Shown here piece by piece: positions 24,998 to 32,692 of a stretch of DNA of 41,372 nt. Numbering within the stretch: position 1 is the first letter of the stretch; each line of letters begins with the position of its first letter. The notes beneath the pieces were generated by a model. That model was not told the DNA's origin, searched no databases, and worked only from the letters and a program-made list of their open reading frames with translations. Source of the DNA: Rhodospirillaceae bacterium. GTDB lineage: Bacteria > Pseudomonadota > Alphaproteobacteria > Reyranellales > Reyranellaceae. The position numbers were made by a program, and so were the translations under genes. The DNA lies in NCBI GenBank assembly GCA_009772935.1, contig WOUR01000045.1, forward strand, positions 1-41,372, in the 5' to 3' direction.

Positions 24998-25011
24998 GAC
25001 ACTTCAGTGTC
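24998..25011. promoter_or_regulatory. Short inverted repeat in divergent promoter region
   Basis: GACAC-TTCA-GTGTC lies in the gap between the divergent HdeD-like and Nudix genes, 18 bases before the Nudix start. It could be a small operator or a 5' hairpin. The evidence is only the symmetry. Confidence 0.25.
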
Positions 25012-25029
25012 ACAGGAATGCAGGAAGAG

Positions 25030-25869
25030 ATGACCCAACCGAAGACCGAGGGTGCCGCGCCGCGGCCCGCCACCACCGTGCTGCTGCTGCGTCCGTCGCA
25101 GCCGGCCGACGCCGCATCGCCGCTGGAAGTGTTCATGGTGGTCCGCCATCATCAGATCGATTCCTTCTCCGGCGCGCTCGTCTTTCCCGGTGGCAAGCTG
25201 GAGGAGGCCGATGGCGCCCCGTCGCTGCGGGCGCGTTGCGGCGGTGCCGACAAGATCGACGATGCCGAACTCAAGTTTCGCGTCGCCGGCGTGCGTGAGG
25301 CCTTCGAGGAATGCGGCGTCCTTCTCGCCCGCAAGCGCGGCCAGCGGGCCCTGATCGGGGCGGCCGAACTCAAGGGGATCGAGGAGCGCTGGCGCGTCAA
25401 GCTCGCCAAGGACGAGGCGAGCATCGTCGACATGGTCGAGGCCGAGGATCTGGAGATCGCGACCGAGCTGATGACGCCTTATGCGCACTGGATCACGCCG
25501 ACCTTCGTGCCCAAGCGCTTCGACACCTGGTTTTTCCTGGCCGAGGCGCCGGAGGACCAGGTCGCGCTGCACGACGGGTCGGAGTCGACGGACTCGGTCT
25601 GGATCGGCGCCCAGGAAGCGATCGAGGAGGCCAAGGCCGGGAAGCGGACGCTGGTCCATGCAACGATGAAGAACCTGGAGCTGCTGGCGGAGGGCAAGAC
25701 GGTCGCGGGCGCGATCGCTGCGGCGAGTGCCCGCAAGATCGTCACCGTCCAGCCTTGGGTCGAGGTGAGGGACGGGAAGAAGTTCCTGCACATTCCCGAG
25801 GGTGCCGGCTATCACAACCTCGTCCGCGAAATGCCGCCCTCCGGCGGTGTTCCGCAGACCGGAAGATAA
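25030..25869 (+). CDS. Nudix hydrolase, NUDT19-like
   Basis: This 279-residue Nudix protein starts its box normally (FPGGKLEEAD). It then has about 30 inserted residues before VREAFEECGVLLARKR, so the glycine and the REAFEECG half are split. This interruption is typical of the NUDT19/RP2-like subgroup, which acts on CoA and acyl-CoA. Later motifs include TPTFVPKRFDTWFFLAEAP. Hydrolysis of CoA esters would fit the acyl-CoA genes just downstream. The ATG at 25030 (MTQPKTEG) is my choice; an in-frame ATG at 25018 is close and also possible. A hairpin follows the stop. Confidence 0.85.
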   Translation: MTQPKTEGAAPRPATTVLLLRPSQPADAASPLEVFMVVRHHQIDSFSGALVFPGGKLEEADGAPSLRARCGGADKIDDAELKFRVAGVREAFEECGVLLARKRGQRALIGAAELKGIEERWRVKLAKDEASIVDMVEAEDLEIATELMTPYAHWITPTFVPKRFDTWFFLAEAPEDQVALHDGSESTDSVWIGAQEAIEEAKAGKRTLVHATMKNLELLAEGKTVAGAIAAASARKIVTVQPWVEVRDGKKFLHIPEGAGYHNLVREMPPSGGVPQTGR

Positions 25870-25901
25870 TTCCGCGGAATACGGCGCGGCGACGAAAAGC
25901 G

Positions 25902-25922
25902 GCTCGCCCGCAACGGGCGAGC
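25902..25922. repeat. GC-rich hairpin after the Nudix gene
   Basis: A perfect 9-bp stem (25902-25910 with 25914-25922) has a CAA loop and no T-run after it. It is probably a weak terminator or mRNA 3' structure for the Nudix gene. Confidence 0.55.
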
Positions 25923-25949
25923 GCGCTAAGAGCGACCCCATAAACGCTC

Positions 25950-25972
25950 GTTCATGAACCGACTTCGGTCGG
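25950..25972. promoter_or_regulatory. Palindrome and UUCG hairpin upstream of the acyl-CoA genes
   Basis: GTTCATGAAC (25950-25959) is a 10-bp perfect palindrome. It directly precedes CCGAC-TTCG-GTCGG (25959-25972), a stem closed by the very stable UUCG tetraloop. Both lie 23-45 bases before the first acyl-CoA gene at 25995. The palindrome could be a TetR/MarR-type operator and the hairpin a 5' mRNA cap structure; both uses are inference. Confidence 0.4.
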
Positions 25973-25994
25973 ACCAGGTGGAGGAAGAAGAACG

Positions 25995-27437
25995 ATGGTC
26001 GGAATCGTGGCCTATGGCGCCTATGTGCCGCGCCTGCGTCTCAATCGTCAGGCCGTCTACGACGCCAACAAGTGGTTCGCCGCCGGCCTGCGCGGCCTCG
26101 CCAAGGGCGAGCGCTCGATGGCCAACTGGGACGAGGACTCGATCACCATGGCGGTCGAGGCGTCGCGAGACTGCCTGACCAGCCACAAGGCCGAAGACGT
26201 CCGCAACATCTACTTCGCGTCGACGACGCATCCGTTCAAGGACCGCCAGAATGCCGGCGTGATCGGCACGGCGCTGAACGTCGAGCAGAACCTGTCGGCG
26301 ACCGACATCGGCGGTTCGCTGAAGGCCGGGACCTCGGCCCTGATCGCCGGCCTCAATGCCTCCAAGGACGGCGCGCCGTCCCTGGTGGCGGCGGCCGACA
26401 AGCGGATGGCCCGCGTCGCCTCGGCCAACGAACTCAACTACGGCGATGGCGCGGCGGCGCTGCTCTGCGGCACCGAGAACGTGATTGCCAGGCTCGTCGG
26501 CCATCATTCCGTGTCGATGGACTTCGTCGATCACTTCCGCGGTGAGGACGCCGAGTTCGACTACGGCTGGGAAGAGCGCTGGATCCGCGACGAGGGCTAC
26601 TCGAAGATCGTGCCGCCCGCGATCAAGGCGGCGCTTGCGGCCTGCAAGCTCACGGGCAGCGACATCACCCACTTCATCATGCCCAGCCTGATGCCGGCGG
26701 TGCCCAAACTGATGGCCAAGATGGCGGGTATCGGTGAGGGCGCGGTGCGCGACCTGTTGGGAGCGTCGCTTGGCGATACCGGCTCGGCGCACGCGCTCGT
26801 CATGCTGGTCGATGCGCTGGAAAGTGCCAAGGCGGGCGACAGGATCATGGTCGTGGCCTTCGGCCAGGGTGTCGACACGCTGGTCTTCGAGGTCACGGCC
26901 GAGAAGGACAAGCTGCCCAAGCGCAAGGGCCTGTCCGGCTGGATGGCGCGTCGCAAGGAAGAGAAGAACTACATGAAGTTCCTCGCCTTCAACGACATGC
27001 TGCCGATCGACAAGGGCATGCGGGCAGAGTTCGACAAGAAGACGGCCCTGTCGGTCCTGTGGCGCAAGCGCGACATGATCTACGGGCTGGTCGGCGGAAA
27101 GTGCAAGGTGTGCGGCACGGTGCAGTTCCCGCGCAGCCAGGTCTGCGTCAATCCCAACTGCCATGCCATCGACAGTCAGGATCCCTACGCGATGGCCGGG
27201 CTCGAGTGTTCGGTGATGTCTTTCACCGCCGACTCGCTCACCTATTCGCCGGACCCGCCGGCGTACTACGGCATGATCACCTTCCCCGAGGGCGGGCGCT
27301 TCATGGCCGACTTCACCGACAGCGACAAGGATCAGGTCAAGGTCGGCGCCAGGATGCGCATGACCTTCCGCATCCGCGACAACGACCAGATGCGCGGCGG
27401 CTTCAAGCGTTACTTCTGGAAGGCGACACCGGTCTGA
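25995..27437 (+). CDS. HMG-CoA-synthase-fold protein fused to OB-fold/zinc ribbon (DUF35)
   Basis: This 480-residue protein has a condensing-enzyme fold (about 1-330) like HMG-CoA synthase: GIVAYGAYVPRLRLNR at the start, NYGDGAAALLCG, LGASLGDTGSAHALVMLVDAL and VVAFGQGVDTLVFEV. By eye, the catalytic positions of the staphylococcal enzyme are replaced: Cys is Leu109 (GGSLKAGTSAL), the base Glu is Thr and the His is Ile. The C-terminal part is a zinc ribbon with C370, C373, C384 and C389 followed by an OB-fold, as in DUF35 acyl-CoA-binding partners. It probably does not condense by itself but binds acyl-CoA and supports the adjacent thiolase. It starts a cluster of five forward genes. Confidence 0.85.
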   Translation: MVGIVAYGAYVPRLRLNRQAVYDANKWFAAGLRGLAKGERSMANWDEDSITMAVEASRDCLTSHKAEDVRNIYFASTTHPFKDRQNAGVIGTALNVEQNLSATDIGGSLKAGTSALIAGLNASKDGAPSLVAAADKRMARVASANELNYGDGAAALLCGTENVIARLVGHHSVSMDFVDHFRGEDAEFDYGWEERWIRDEGYSKIVPPAIKAALAACKLTGSDITHFIMPSLMPAVPKLMAKMAGIGEGAVRDLLGASLGDTGSAHALVMLVDALESAKAGDRIMVVAFGQGVDTLVFEVTAEKDKLPKRKGLSGWMARRKEEKNYMKFLAFNDMLPIDKGMRAEFDKKTALSVLWRKRDMIYGLVGGKCKVCGTVQFPRSQVCVNPNCHAIDSQDPYAMAGLECSVMSFTADSLTYSPDPPAYYGMITFPEGGRFMADFTDSDKDQVKVGARMRMTFRIRDNDQMRGGFKRYFWKATPV

Positions 27438-27464
27438 GCCTTTCGGCTCGGATCGCCTTCCCGG

Positions 27465-27492
27465 TTCAAGAGTTTCGTTAGTTTCAAGAGTT
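27465..27492 (+). repeat. Direct repeat between the OB-fold and thiolase genes
   Basis: The 10-mer TTCAAGAGTT occurs twice, at 27465-27474 and 27483-27492, exactly 18 bases apart, in the 81-bp gap before the thiolase. It could be a regulator-binding pair or a trace of slippage. The thiolase ribosome-binding site AAGGAG follows. Confidence 0.5.
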
Positions 27493-27518
27493 CAACCTCA
27501 CCACCAAGGAGACCTGCA

Positions 27519-28718
27519 ATGGCTCGTGGTATCAAGGACAAGGTCGCTATTCTCGGCATGGGCTGCTCGAAGTTCGGCGAACGCTGGGACAGCGGCGCCG
27601 AGGAGCTGATGCTCGAAGCCTACAAGGAATGCCTGAACGACGCCGGCATCGACCAGAACCAGCTCCAGGCGGCGTGGTTCTCCACCGCCATCGACGAGGT
27701 TCACGTCGGCAAGTCGGGTATCCCGCTCAGCATGACGCTGCGCCTGCCCAACATCCCGGTGACGCATGTCGAGAACATGTGCGCCTCCGGCACCGAGGCC
27801 TTCCGCGGCGCCTGCTATGCGGTGGCCTCCGGCGCCGCCGACTTCGCCCTGGCGCTCGGCGTCGAGAAGCTGAAGGACACCGGCTACGGCGGCCTCCCCG
27901 GCGGTCGCGGCGGCCCGCTGCAGGCCCTGTGGAACGCCAACGGCACGGCGCCCGGCAACTTCGCCCAGCTCGCCACCGCCTACATGACGGCGCACGGCGT
28001 GAGTGGCGAGGACCTGAAGAAGGCGATCGGCCACGTCTCGTGGAAGAGCCACCAGAACGGCGCGAAGAATGCGAAGGCGCATCTCCAGAAGGCCGTGGAG
28101 ATGGACACCATCCTCAACGCGCCGATGATCGCCTCGCCGCTGGGCCTGTTCGACTGCTGCGGCGTGTCGGACGGTGCGGCCGCAGCCATCGTGACCACGC
28201 CGGAGATCGCCAAGGCGCTCGGCAAGCACGACATCGTGAGCGTCAAGGCACTGCAGCTCTCGGTCTCGAACGGTTCCGAGTCGGGCCACAATTCGTGGGA
28301 CGGCAGCTACTTCCACACGACGCGCATCGCCTCGAAGAAGGCCTATGAAGAGGCCGGCATCAAGAACCCCCGCGACGAAGTGTCGATGTTCGAGGTCCAT
28401 GACTGCTTCTCGGTCACCGAGCTGGTGACCATGGAAGACCTGCACATTTCCGAGACCGGCAAGGGCTGGAAGGACGTGCTCGACGGTTTCTACGACGCCG
28501 ACGGCAAGATCCCCTGCCAGATCGACGGCGGCCTCAAGTGCTTCGGCCATCCGATCGGCGCCTCGGGCCTGCGCATGCTCTACGAGATGTACCTGCAGAT
28601 CCAGGGCAAGGCCGGCCCCCGCCAGCTCAAGAACCCGCGCATCGGCATGACGCACAATCTCGGCGGCGCGCCGCGCGAGAACATCGCCAGCGTGGCCATC
28701 GTCGGCCGCTACGAGTAG
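27519..28718 (+). CDS. SCP-x-type thiolase (Ltp2-like family)
   Basis: This 399-residue thiolase-fold protein has the nucleophile Cys88 in ENMCASGTEAFRG. HDCF at 294-297 replaces the NEAF of classical thiolases, and GHPIGASG has His344. The usual C-terminal second Cys (CGGG) is replaced by NLGG at 380-383, so it belongs to the SCP-x/thiolase-like lineage and not to PhaA/FadA. Members either cleave 3-ketoacyl-CoA or, with a DUF35 partner, catalyse retro-aldol cleavage of side chains. The OB-fold gene directly upstream offers such a partner. A strong hairpin terminator lies after its stop. Confidence 0.9.
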   Translation: MARGIKDKVAILGMGCSKFGERWDSGAEELMLEAYKECLNDAGIDQNQLQAAWFSTAIDEVHVGKSGIPLSMTLRLPNIPVTHVENMCASGTEAFRGACYAVASGAADFALALGVEKLKDTGYGGLPGGRGGPLQALWNANGTAPGNFAQLATAYMTAHGVSGEDLKKAIGHVSWKSHQNGAKNAKAHLQKAVEMDTILNAPMIASPLGLFDCCGVSDGAAAAIVTTPEIAKALGKHDIVSVKALQLSVSNGSESGHNSWDGSYFHTTRIASKKAYEEAGIKNPRDEVSMFEVHDCFSVTELVTMEDLHISETGKGWKDVLDGFYDADGKIPCQIDGGLKCFGHPIGASGLRMLYEMYLQIQGKAGPRQLKNPRIGMTHNLGGAPRENIASVAIVGRYE

Positions 28719-28730
28719 TCGCGAATCGCG

Positions 28731-28776
28731 AAGCCCTCTCTCCGGCTCGAAGCAGTCGGGGAGAGGGCTTTTCTTT
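28731..28776 (+). terminator. Intrinsic terminator inside the acyl-CoA cluster
   Basis: A 10-bp perfect stem (28731-28740 with 28761-28770), extended inward by three more pairs including one G-T, is followed by TTTTCTTT. It sits 12 bases after the thiolase stop, so the hydratase genes downstream depend on read-through or their own promoter. Confidence 0.85.
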
Positions 28777-28800
28777 GCACCCGATCAGGAGGAGACATCC

Positions 28801-29262
28801 ATGGAGCTCGACAAGAAGCTCATCGGCCACGAGTTCGAGCCGTTCACCGCCACCGTCGAGGCTGGCAAGATCAAGTTGTTCTGCAAGGCCATCGGCGAGG
28901 AAGACCCGATCTATTCCGACGAGGCCGCGGCCAAGGCGGCGGGCTATCGCGGCATCACCGCGCCGCTCACCTTCCTGCGCGCCCTGCAGGCCGACGATCC
29001 CAACAAGGGCGGGCTCCTGCGCCTGCTCAACGTCGACATCGGCCTGATCCTGCACGGCGAGCAGCACTTCGAGTACTACGCGCCGGTCGTGGTGGGCGAC
29101 GTCGTCACCTGCCAGGAGAAGGTCGTCGACATCTACGACAAGAAGGGCGGCGCGCTGTGGTTCGTCGTCCAGGAAATGGAGATGAAGGATCAGGCGGGCA
29201 AGCTGCTGGCCAAGGGCCGCGGCGTCACCGTCGTTCGCAACCCCGACGCGGCGAAGAAGTAA
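28801..29262 (+). CDS. MaoC-type hydratase, N-terminal-domain-like subunit
   Basis: This 153-residue hot-dog protein of the MaoC_dehydrat_N type has FEPFTATVEAGKIKLFCKAIGE at 12-33, then DPIYSDEAAAKAAGYRGITA. The position of the catalytic His in MaoC (D-x4-H) is Tyr38, so this subunit alone looks inactive. The HadA/ChsH2-N-like subunits have the same structural role: they pair with a catalytic MaoC partner to form a heteromeric (R)-specific enoyl-CoA hydratase that holds bulky acyl chains. The partner is the next gene, 11 bases downstream. A ribosome-binding site AGGAG precedes the ATG. Confidence 0.88.
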   Translation: MELDKKLIGHEFEPFTATVEAGKIKLFCKAIGEEDPIYSDEAAAKAAGYRGITAPLTFLRALQADDPNKGGLLRLLNVDIGLILHGEQHFEYYAPVVVGDVVTCQEKVVDIYDKKGGALWFVVQEMEMKDQAGKLLAKGRGVTVVRNPDAAKK

Positions 29263-29273
29263 GGGAGGCACTC

Positions 29274-29702
29274 ATGGCAACTGCGACCGCTCCGAAATTT
29301 GCCGACGTGAAGGTCGGCGACGAACTCAAGCCGCTGGTGCTGCCGCCGATCAGCCGCCACCAGCTCGCCCTCTACTGCGGCGGCTCGGGCGACCACAATC
29401 CGATCCACGTCGATCTCGACTTCGCCAGGAAGTTCGGTTTCAAGGACGTGTTCGCCCACGGCATGCTGTCGATGGCCTTCCTCGGCCGCCTCGTCACCTC
29501 CTGGGTGCCGCAGAAGCAGGTCCGCGGCCTCGGCACGCGATTCACCTCGATCACCTGGGTGGGCGACGTCATCACCGTGTCGGGCAAGGTCACGGGCAAG
29601 CGCGAGAAGGACGGCGAGAAGCTGGTCGATCTCGAGGTCAAGTGCACCAACCAGAACGGCCAGGACACGCTCCAGGGCACCGCCACGGTCGCGCTGAACT
29701 GA
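29274..29702 (+). CDS. MaoC-type enoyl-CoA hydratase, catalytic subunit
   Basis: This 142-residue hot-dog hydratase has the hydratase-2 motif GSGDHNPIHVD, with the Asp/His pair D40 and H45. It is followed by FAHGMLSMAFLGRL and the C-terminal strand set. It should add water to trans-2-enoyl-CoA. It lies 11 bases after the non-catalytic partner gene with GGGAGG upstream, and before the SDR. With the preceding subunit it would form a heterodimer or heterotetramer. Confidence 0.9.
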   Translation: MATATAPKFADVKVGDELKPLVLPPISRHQLALYCGGSGDHNPIHVDLDFARKFGFKDVFAHGMLSMAFLGRLVTSWVPQKQVRGLGTRFTSITWVGDVITVSGKVTGKREKDGEKLVDLEVKCTNQNGQDTLQGTATVALN

Positions 29703-29737
29703 CGGCGAAGCCGGCCCAAGAGAGACAGGAGAACGAC

Positions 29738-30562
29738 ATGGGTCAGATGGACGGCAAGGTGGCGATCGTCACCGGTTCGGGACGCGGCATCGGCAAGGAG
29801 ATCGCGTTGCGCCTGGTGCGCGACGGTGCCAGCGTCGTGATCAACGACATCGACGACGCGCCGGCCGAGGAAACCGTCGCCGAGATCATCAAGGCGGGCG
29901 GCAGGGCGGTGGCCTGCAACGGCGACGTCGCCAAGCCCGACTTCGGCGACCGCATCGTGAAGACGGCCGTCGACGCGTTCGGCGACTGCCATGTCGTGGT
30001 GAACAACGCCGGCTACACCTGGGACTCGGTCATCCAGAAGATGAGCGACGAACAGTGGTACGCCATCCTCGACGTCCACCTGACCGCACCGTTCCGCATC
30101 CTCCGGGCCTTCCAGCTGCATTTCAAGGACGCCGTCGAGAAGGAGCGCGCTGCGGGCAGGCGCGTCGTGCGCAAGGTCGTGAACATCTCCTCGACCTCGG
30201 GCGTCAACGGCAATGCCGGCCAGTCCAACTACTCGGCGGGCAAGGCGGGCATTATCGGCCTGACCAAGACGCTGGCCAAGGAGTTCGGCCGCTATGACGT
30301 CACGGTGAACGCCGTGGCCTTCGGCTACATCCAGACGCGCCTCACCAAGCCGCTCGCCCAGGGCGAGTCCGGCGAGATCGAGGTCCAGGGCCGTACCGTC
30401 AAGATCGGCGTGCAGGGCGGCCGTCTCGCCGCGCTGAACCAGATGATCCCGCTGGGCCGCGGCGGCCTGCCCGTGGAGGCGGCAGGCTCGGTCTACCTGT
30501 TCTGCAGCCCGGACAGTGATTATGTCAGCGGCCAGTGCCTGGTCGTGAACGGCGGTCTCTGA
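29738..30562 (+). CDS. SDR-family 3-hydroxyacyl-CoA dehydrogenase-like protein
   Basis: This 274-residue classical SDR has TGSGRGIG at 12-19, NNAG at 89-92 and the catalytic S152, Y165 and K169 (NYSAGK). Asp37 at the end of beta-2 (INDID) favours NAD+. An insertion near 128-146 and another near 218-235 make it longer than the FabG type. In this cluster it would oxidise the (R)-3-hydroxyacyl-CoA made by the MaoC pair. The ribosome-binding site AGGAG supports the start. A terminator follows, so it closes the cluster. Confidence 0.9.
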   Translation: MGQMDGKVAIVTGSGRGIGKEIALRLVRDGASVVINDIDDAPAEETVAEIIKAGGRAVACNGDVAKPDFGDRIVKTAVDAFGDCHVVVNNAGYTWDSVIQKMSDEQWYAILDVHLTAPFRILRAFQLHFKDAVEKERAAGRRVVRKVVNISSTSGVNGNAGQSNYSAGKAGIIGLTKTLAKEFGRYDVTVNAVAFGYIQTRLTKPLAQGESGEIEVQGRTVKIGVQGGRLAALNQMIPLGRGGLPVEAAGSVYLFCSPDSDYVSGQCLVVNGGL

Positions 30563-30586
30563 CAGGCCGACTGGTAAAAACGACGG

Positions 30587-30613
30587 AAGGGTGGCCTGTT
30601 GGCCCCCCTTTTT
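30587..30613 (+). terminator. Terminator after the acyl-CoA cluster
   Basis: A 10-position stem with one mismatch (30587-30596 with 30601-30610), a TGTT loop and a short T-run at 30609-30613 lies 25 bases after the SDR stop. Confidence 0.75.
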
Positions 30614-30639
30614 CGTTGTATACGCTTCCCAGGTTCAGA

Positions 30640-31863
30640 ATGGGTGGGATGGCGTTGGGTTCTCTTGATATCGGAATCGTAGGCTGCGGCGTCGGCGGGC
30701 AGGCCGCTGCGGGATTCCTCGCCGATGCCGGACATCGTGTTACTGTCTTGGAGCGCTTCGAGCAGCCGCAGCCCGTAGGCGCCGGCCTTTTGTTGCAGCC
30801 CACCGGCCTGTCGGTCCTGCGGGCGCTTGGTCTGGAGCAGGAGGCCCTGTCGGCGGGTGCCCGGATCGACGGGGTGCTCGGCGAGAACCAGTGGGGAATC
30901 CGGATTCTCGATCTGGCCTATGGCGACCTGCATCCCGCCGCCTTCGGCCTCGGCATCCGCCGTTCCGTTCTTTTCGACTTGCTGCATCGCCGCCTGGGCG
31001 CGGCGGGGGCTCGCCTTGTTCCCGGCGTGGAGATCGTCGACGTCGAGCGCGAGGGTGGCCGGGCGATCGCGCTCGACCGGAAGGCTCGCCGGCATGGCCC
31101 GTTCGATCTCCTGGTGGTGGCGGATGGTTCACACTCGGCGCTGAGGCAACGCGTATTTCCGCGGGCCCGGGCGCCGCTCTATCCGTGGGGCTGCATCTGG
31201 GCGACCGTCCCCGACACCCTGGCGACCGGCGCCGTCCGGCTGCTTCGCCAGCGATTCGCCGACACCACGGCGATGATGGGGCTTCTCCCCGTGTCGCCGG
31301 ACGCGGTCACGATGTTCTGGAGTCTGCGCACGCCCGACCTCTCACCCGATCGTCCGCTCGATCTGGAGACCATACGGCAGGAGGCGCTGGCGCTGTGGCC
31401 GGAAGCAGCGTCGATCATCGAGCGCGCTGTCAGTGCGGGCGACTTCTCGCGCGCGACCTACCGGCATGTGGCCCTGCCACGCTGGAACGACGGACCGGTC
31501 GTCTTCCTGGGCGATGCCGCACACGGCACGAGCCCGCAGCTCGGGCAGGGCGCCAACCTCGGCCTGCTCGATGCCCATGCCCTGGCGCGCAGCCTCACAG
31601 AGGCGGCCGATCTTGCCGGGGCAATGGATCTCTTTGCGCGCCGGCGGGGGCCTTCCAACCGCTTCTACCGGTCTGCGAGCCATCTGCTGACGCCGTTCTT
31701 CCAGTCGGACAGCGTGCCCCTCGCCATCCTGCGCGACCTTCTGCTTCGCCAGGCCTGCCAGACGCCCATCGTCCGGCCGATGCTGACGGGCGTGCTGGCC
31801 GGCCTCCGTCGGGGCTGGCTGTCGGCCGAGCCGCTCGACGCCGACGGGCACTATCCTCTCTAG
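30640..31863 (+). CDS. FAD-dependent monooxygenase (UbiH/salicylate hydroxylase-like)
   Basis: This 407-residue class A flavoprotein has GCGVGG at 15-20, then LVVADGSHSALRQRV (DG motif) and VVFLGDAAHGTSPQLGQGAN (GD motif). It lacks the C-terminal thioredoxin domain of the first monooxygenase, so it is of the single-component salicylate/kynurenine type. It would hydroxylate an aromatic or related substrate with NAD(P)H and oxygen. I chose the ATG at 30640; the Shine-Dalgarno is weak and an ATG at 30649 is close. The stop overlaps that of the convergent AraC gene by 4 bases (CTAG). Confidence 0.88.
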   Translation: MGGMALGSLDIGIVGCGVGGQAAAGFLADAGHRVTVLERFEQPQPVGAGLLLQPTGLSVLRALGLEQEALSAGARIDGVLGENQWGIRILDLAYGDLHPAAFGLGIRRSVLFDLLHRRLGAAGARLVPGVEIVDVEREGGRAIALDRKARRHGPFDLLVVADGSHSALRQRVFPRARAPLYPWGCIWATVPDTLATGAVRLLRQRFADTTAMMGLLPVSPDAVTMFWSLRTPDLSPDRPLDLETIRQEALALWPEAASIIERAVSAGDFSRATYRHVALPRWNDGPVVFLGDAAHGTSPQLGQGANLGLLDAHALARSLTEAADLAGAMDLFARRRGPSNRFYRSASHLLTPFFQSDSVPLAILRDLLLRQACQTPIVRPMLTGVLAGLRRGWLSAEPLDADGHYPL

Positions 31864-32663
31864 CGGCGTCGCGACAGGGCGGCCCAGCGGCCCGGTGTGA
31901 CGCCGAAGCGGGCGGAGAAATGCCGCGTGAGATGGCTCTGGTCGGCAAAGCCGGCGGCGGCCGCCGCCTCCGACAGGGCGACGCCTTCGACGATCATCGA
32001 TTGCGCCCGCATCAGGCGCTGGCCGACCTGGAAACGGTGCGGCGAGGTGCCGAACACGGACCGGAAGTGCCTGGCCAGCGAGAAGCGATCGAGCCCGGTG
32101 ATATGCTCCAGCTCGTCGGAGCCGACCGTCCGATGCGACTCCGCCACCAGGAAATCGCGAGCTTGGGTCGCGGCACGCAGGGCAGGGCTGCCGCGGCGGC
32201 GTGGGGGCCCGCCGTCGCCGCGCCGGGCCAGAAGATCGGCGAGGCGACCGATCGTGGCGTCGACGGCCAGGGGTTCGAGTGGCTGCGGGAAGTCCACGAA
32301 GGCTTCCTCGATGACCCTCGCCGTCCCGGGATCGTGCGCGACGGCCTCCGCGACATGGGGCGGGCTGGCGCCGTCGAGCGCCTGGGAGACCGCGGCCGGG
32401 TCGAGATAGAGCATGCGATAGGCGAAGGCGCGGCCCTCGCCGGCATGGCCGTCATGCGCCTCGTCGGGATGCAGGACCAGTACCTGCCGCGCCCGGCTCG
32501 CCCTCAGGCTGCCGCGATAGTGGAACTGCTGGACACCGTAGAGGGTGAGCCCGACCCCGTAGGTTTCGTGCCGGTGCAGGTCATAGGCATGGCCGCCGAA
32601 CCGCCCTTCGAGGCGCTGCAGGCCGGACGTGGGCCGGTCGAGGCGGATCTGGTCGAGGCTCAT
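31860..32663 (-). CDS. AraC-family transcriptional regulator
   Basis: This 267-residue regulator has an N-terminal cupin-like sensing domain (about 15-100, HRHETYGVGLTLYGVQQFHYRG). The C-terminal two-HTH domain (about 170-265) has GLDRFSLARHFRSVFG and the second helix pair AAAAGFADQSHLTRHFSARFG. It should bind DNA and respond to a small ligand. It diverges from DUF2000 with only 29 bp between starts, so a shared regulatory site must lie there or overlap the genes. It is convergent with the flavin monooxygenase. Confidence 0.92.
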   Translation of the reverse strand: MSLDQIRLDRPTSGLQRLEGRFGGHAYDLHRHETYGVGLTLYGVQQFHYRGSLRASRARQVLVLHPDEAHDGHAGEGRAFAYRMLYLDPAAVSQALDGASPPHVAEAVAHDPGTARVIEEAFVDFPQPLEPLAVDATIGRLADLLARRGDGGPPRRRGSPALRAATQARDFLVAESHRTVGSDELEHITGLDRFSLARHFRSVFGTSPHRFQVGQRLMRAQSMIVEGVALSEAAAAAGFADQSHLTRHFSARFGVTPGRWAALSRRR

Positions 32664-32692
32664 GCACGAATGTTCAAGACGGTGGGAGCAGC

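Noticed and set aside
27436..27449. Short hairpin GAGCC-TTTC-GGCTC at the OB-fold gene stop
   Set aside because: It has only five pairs and no T-run, so it is too weak to call a terminator.
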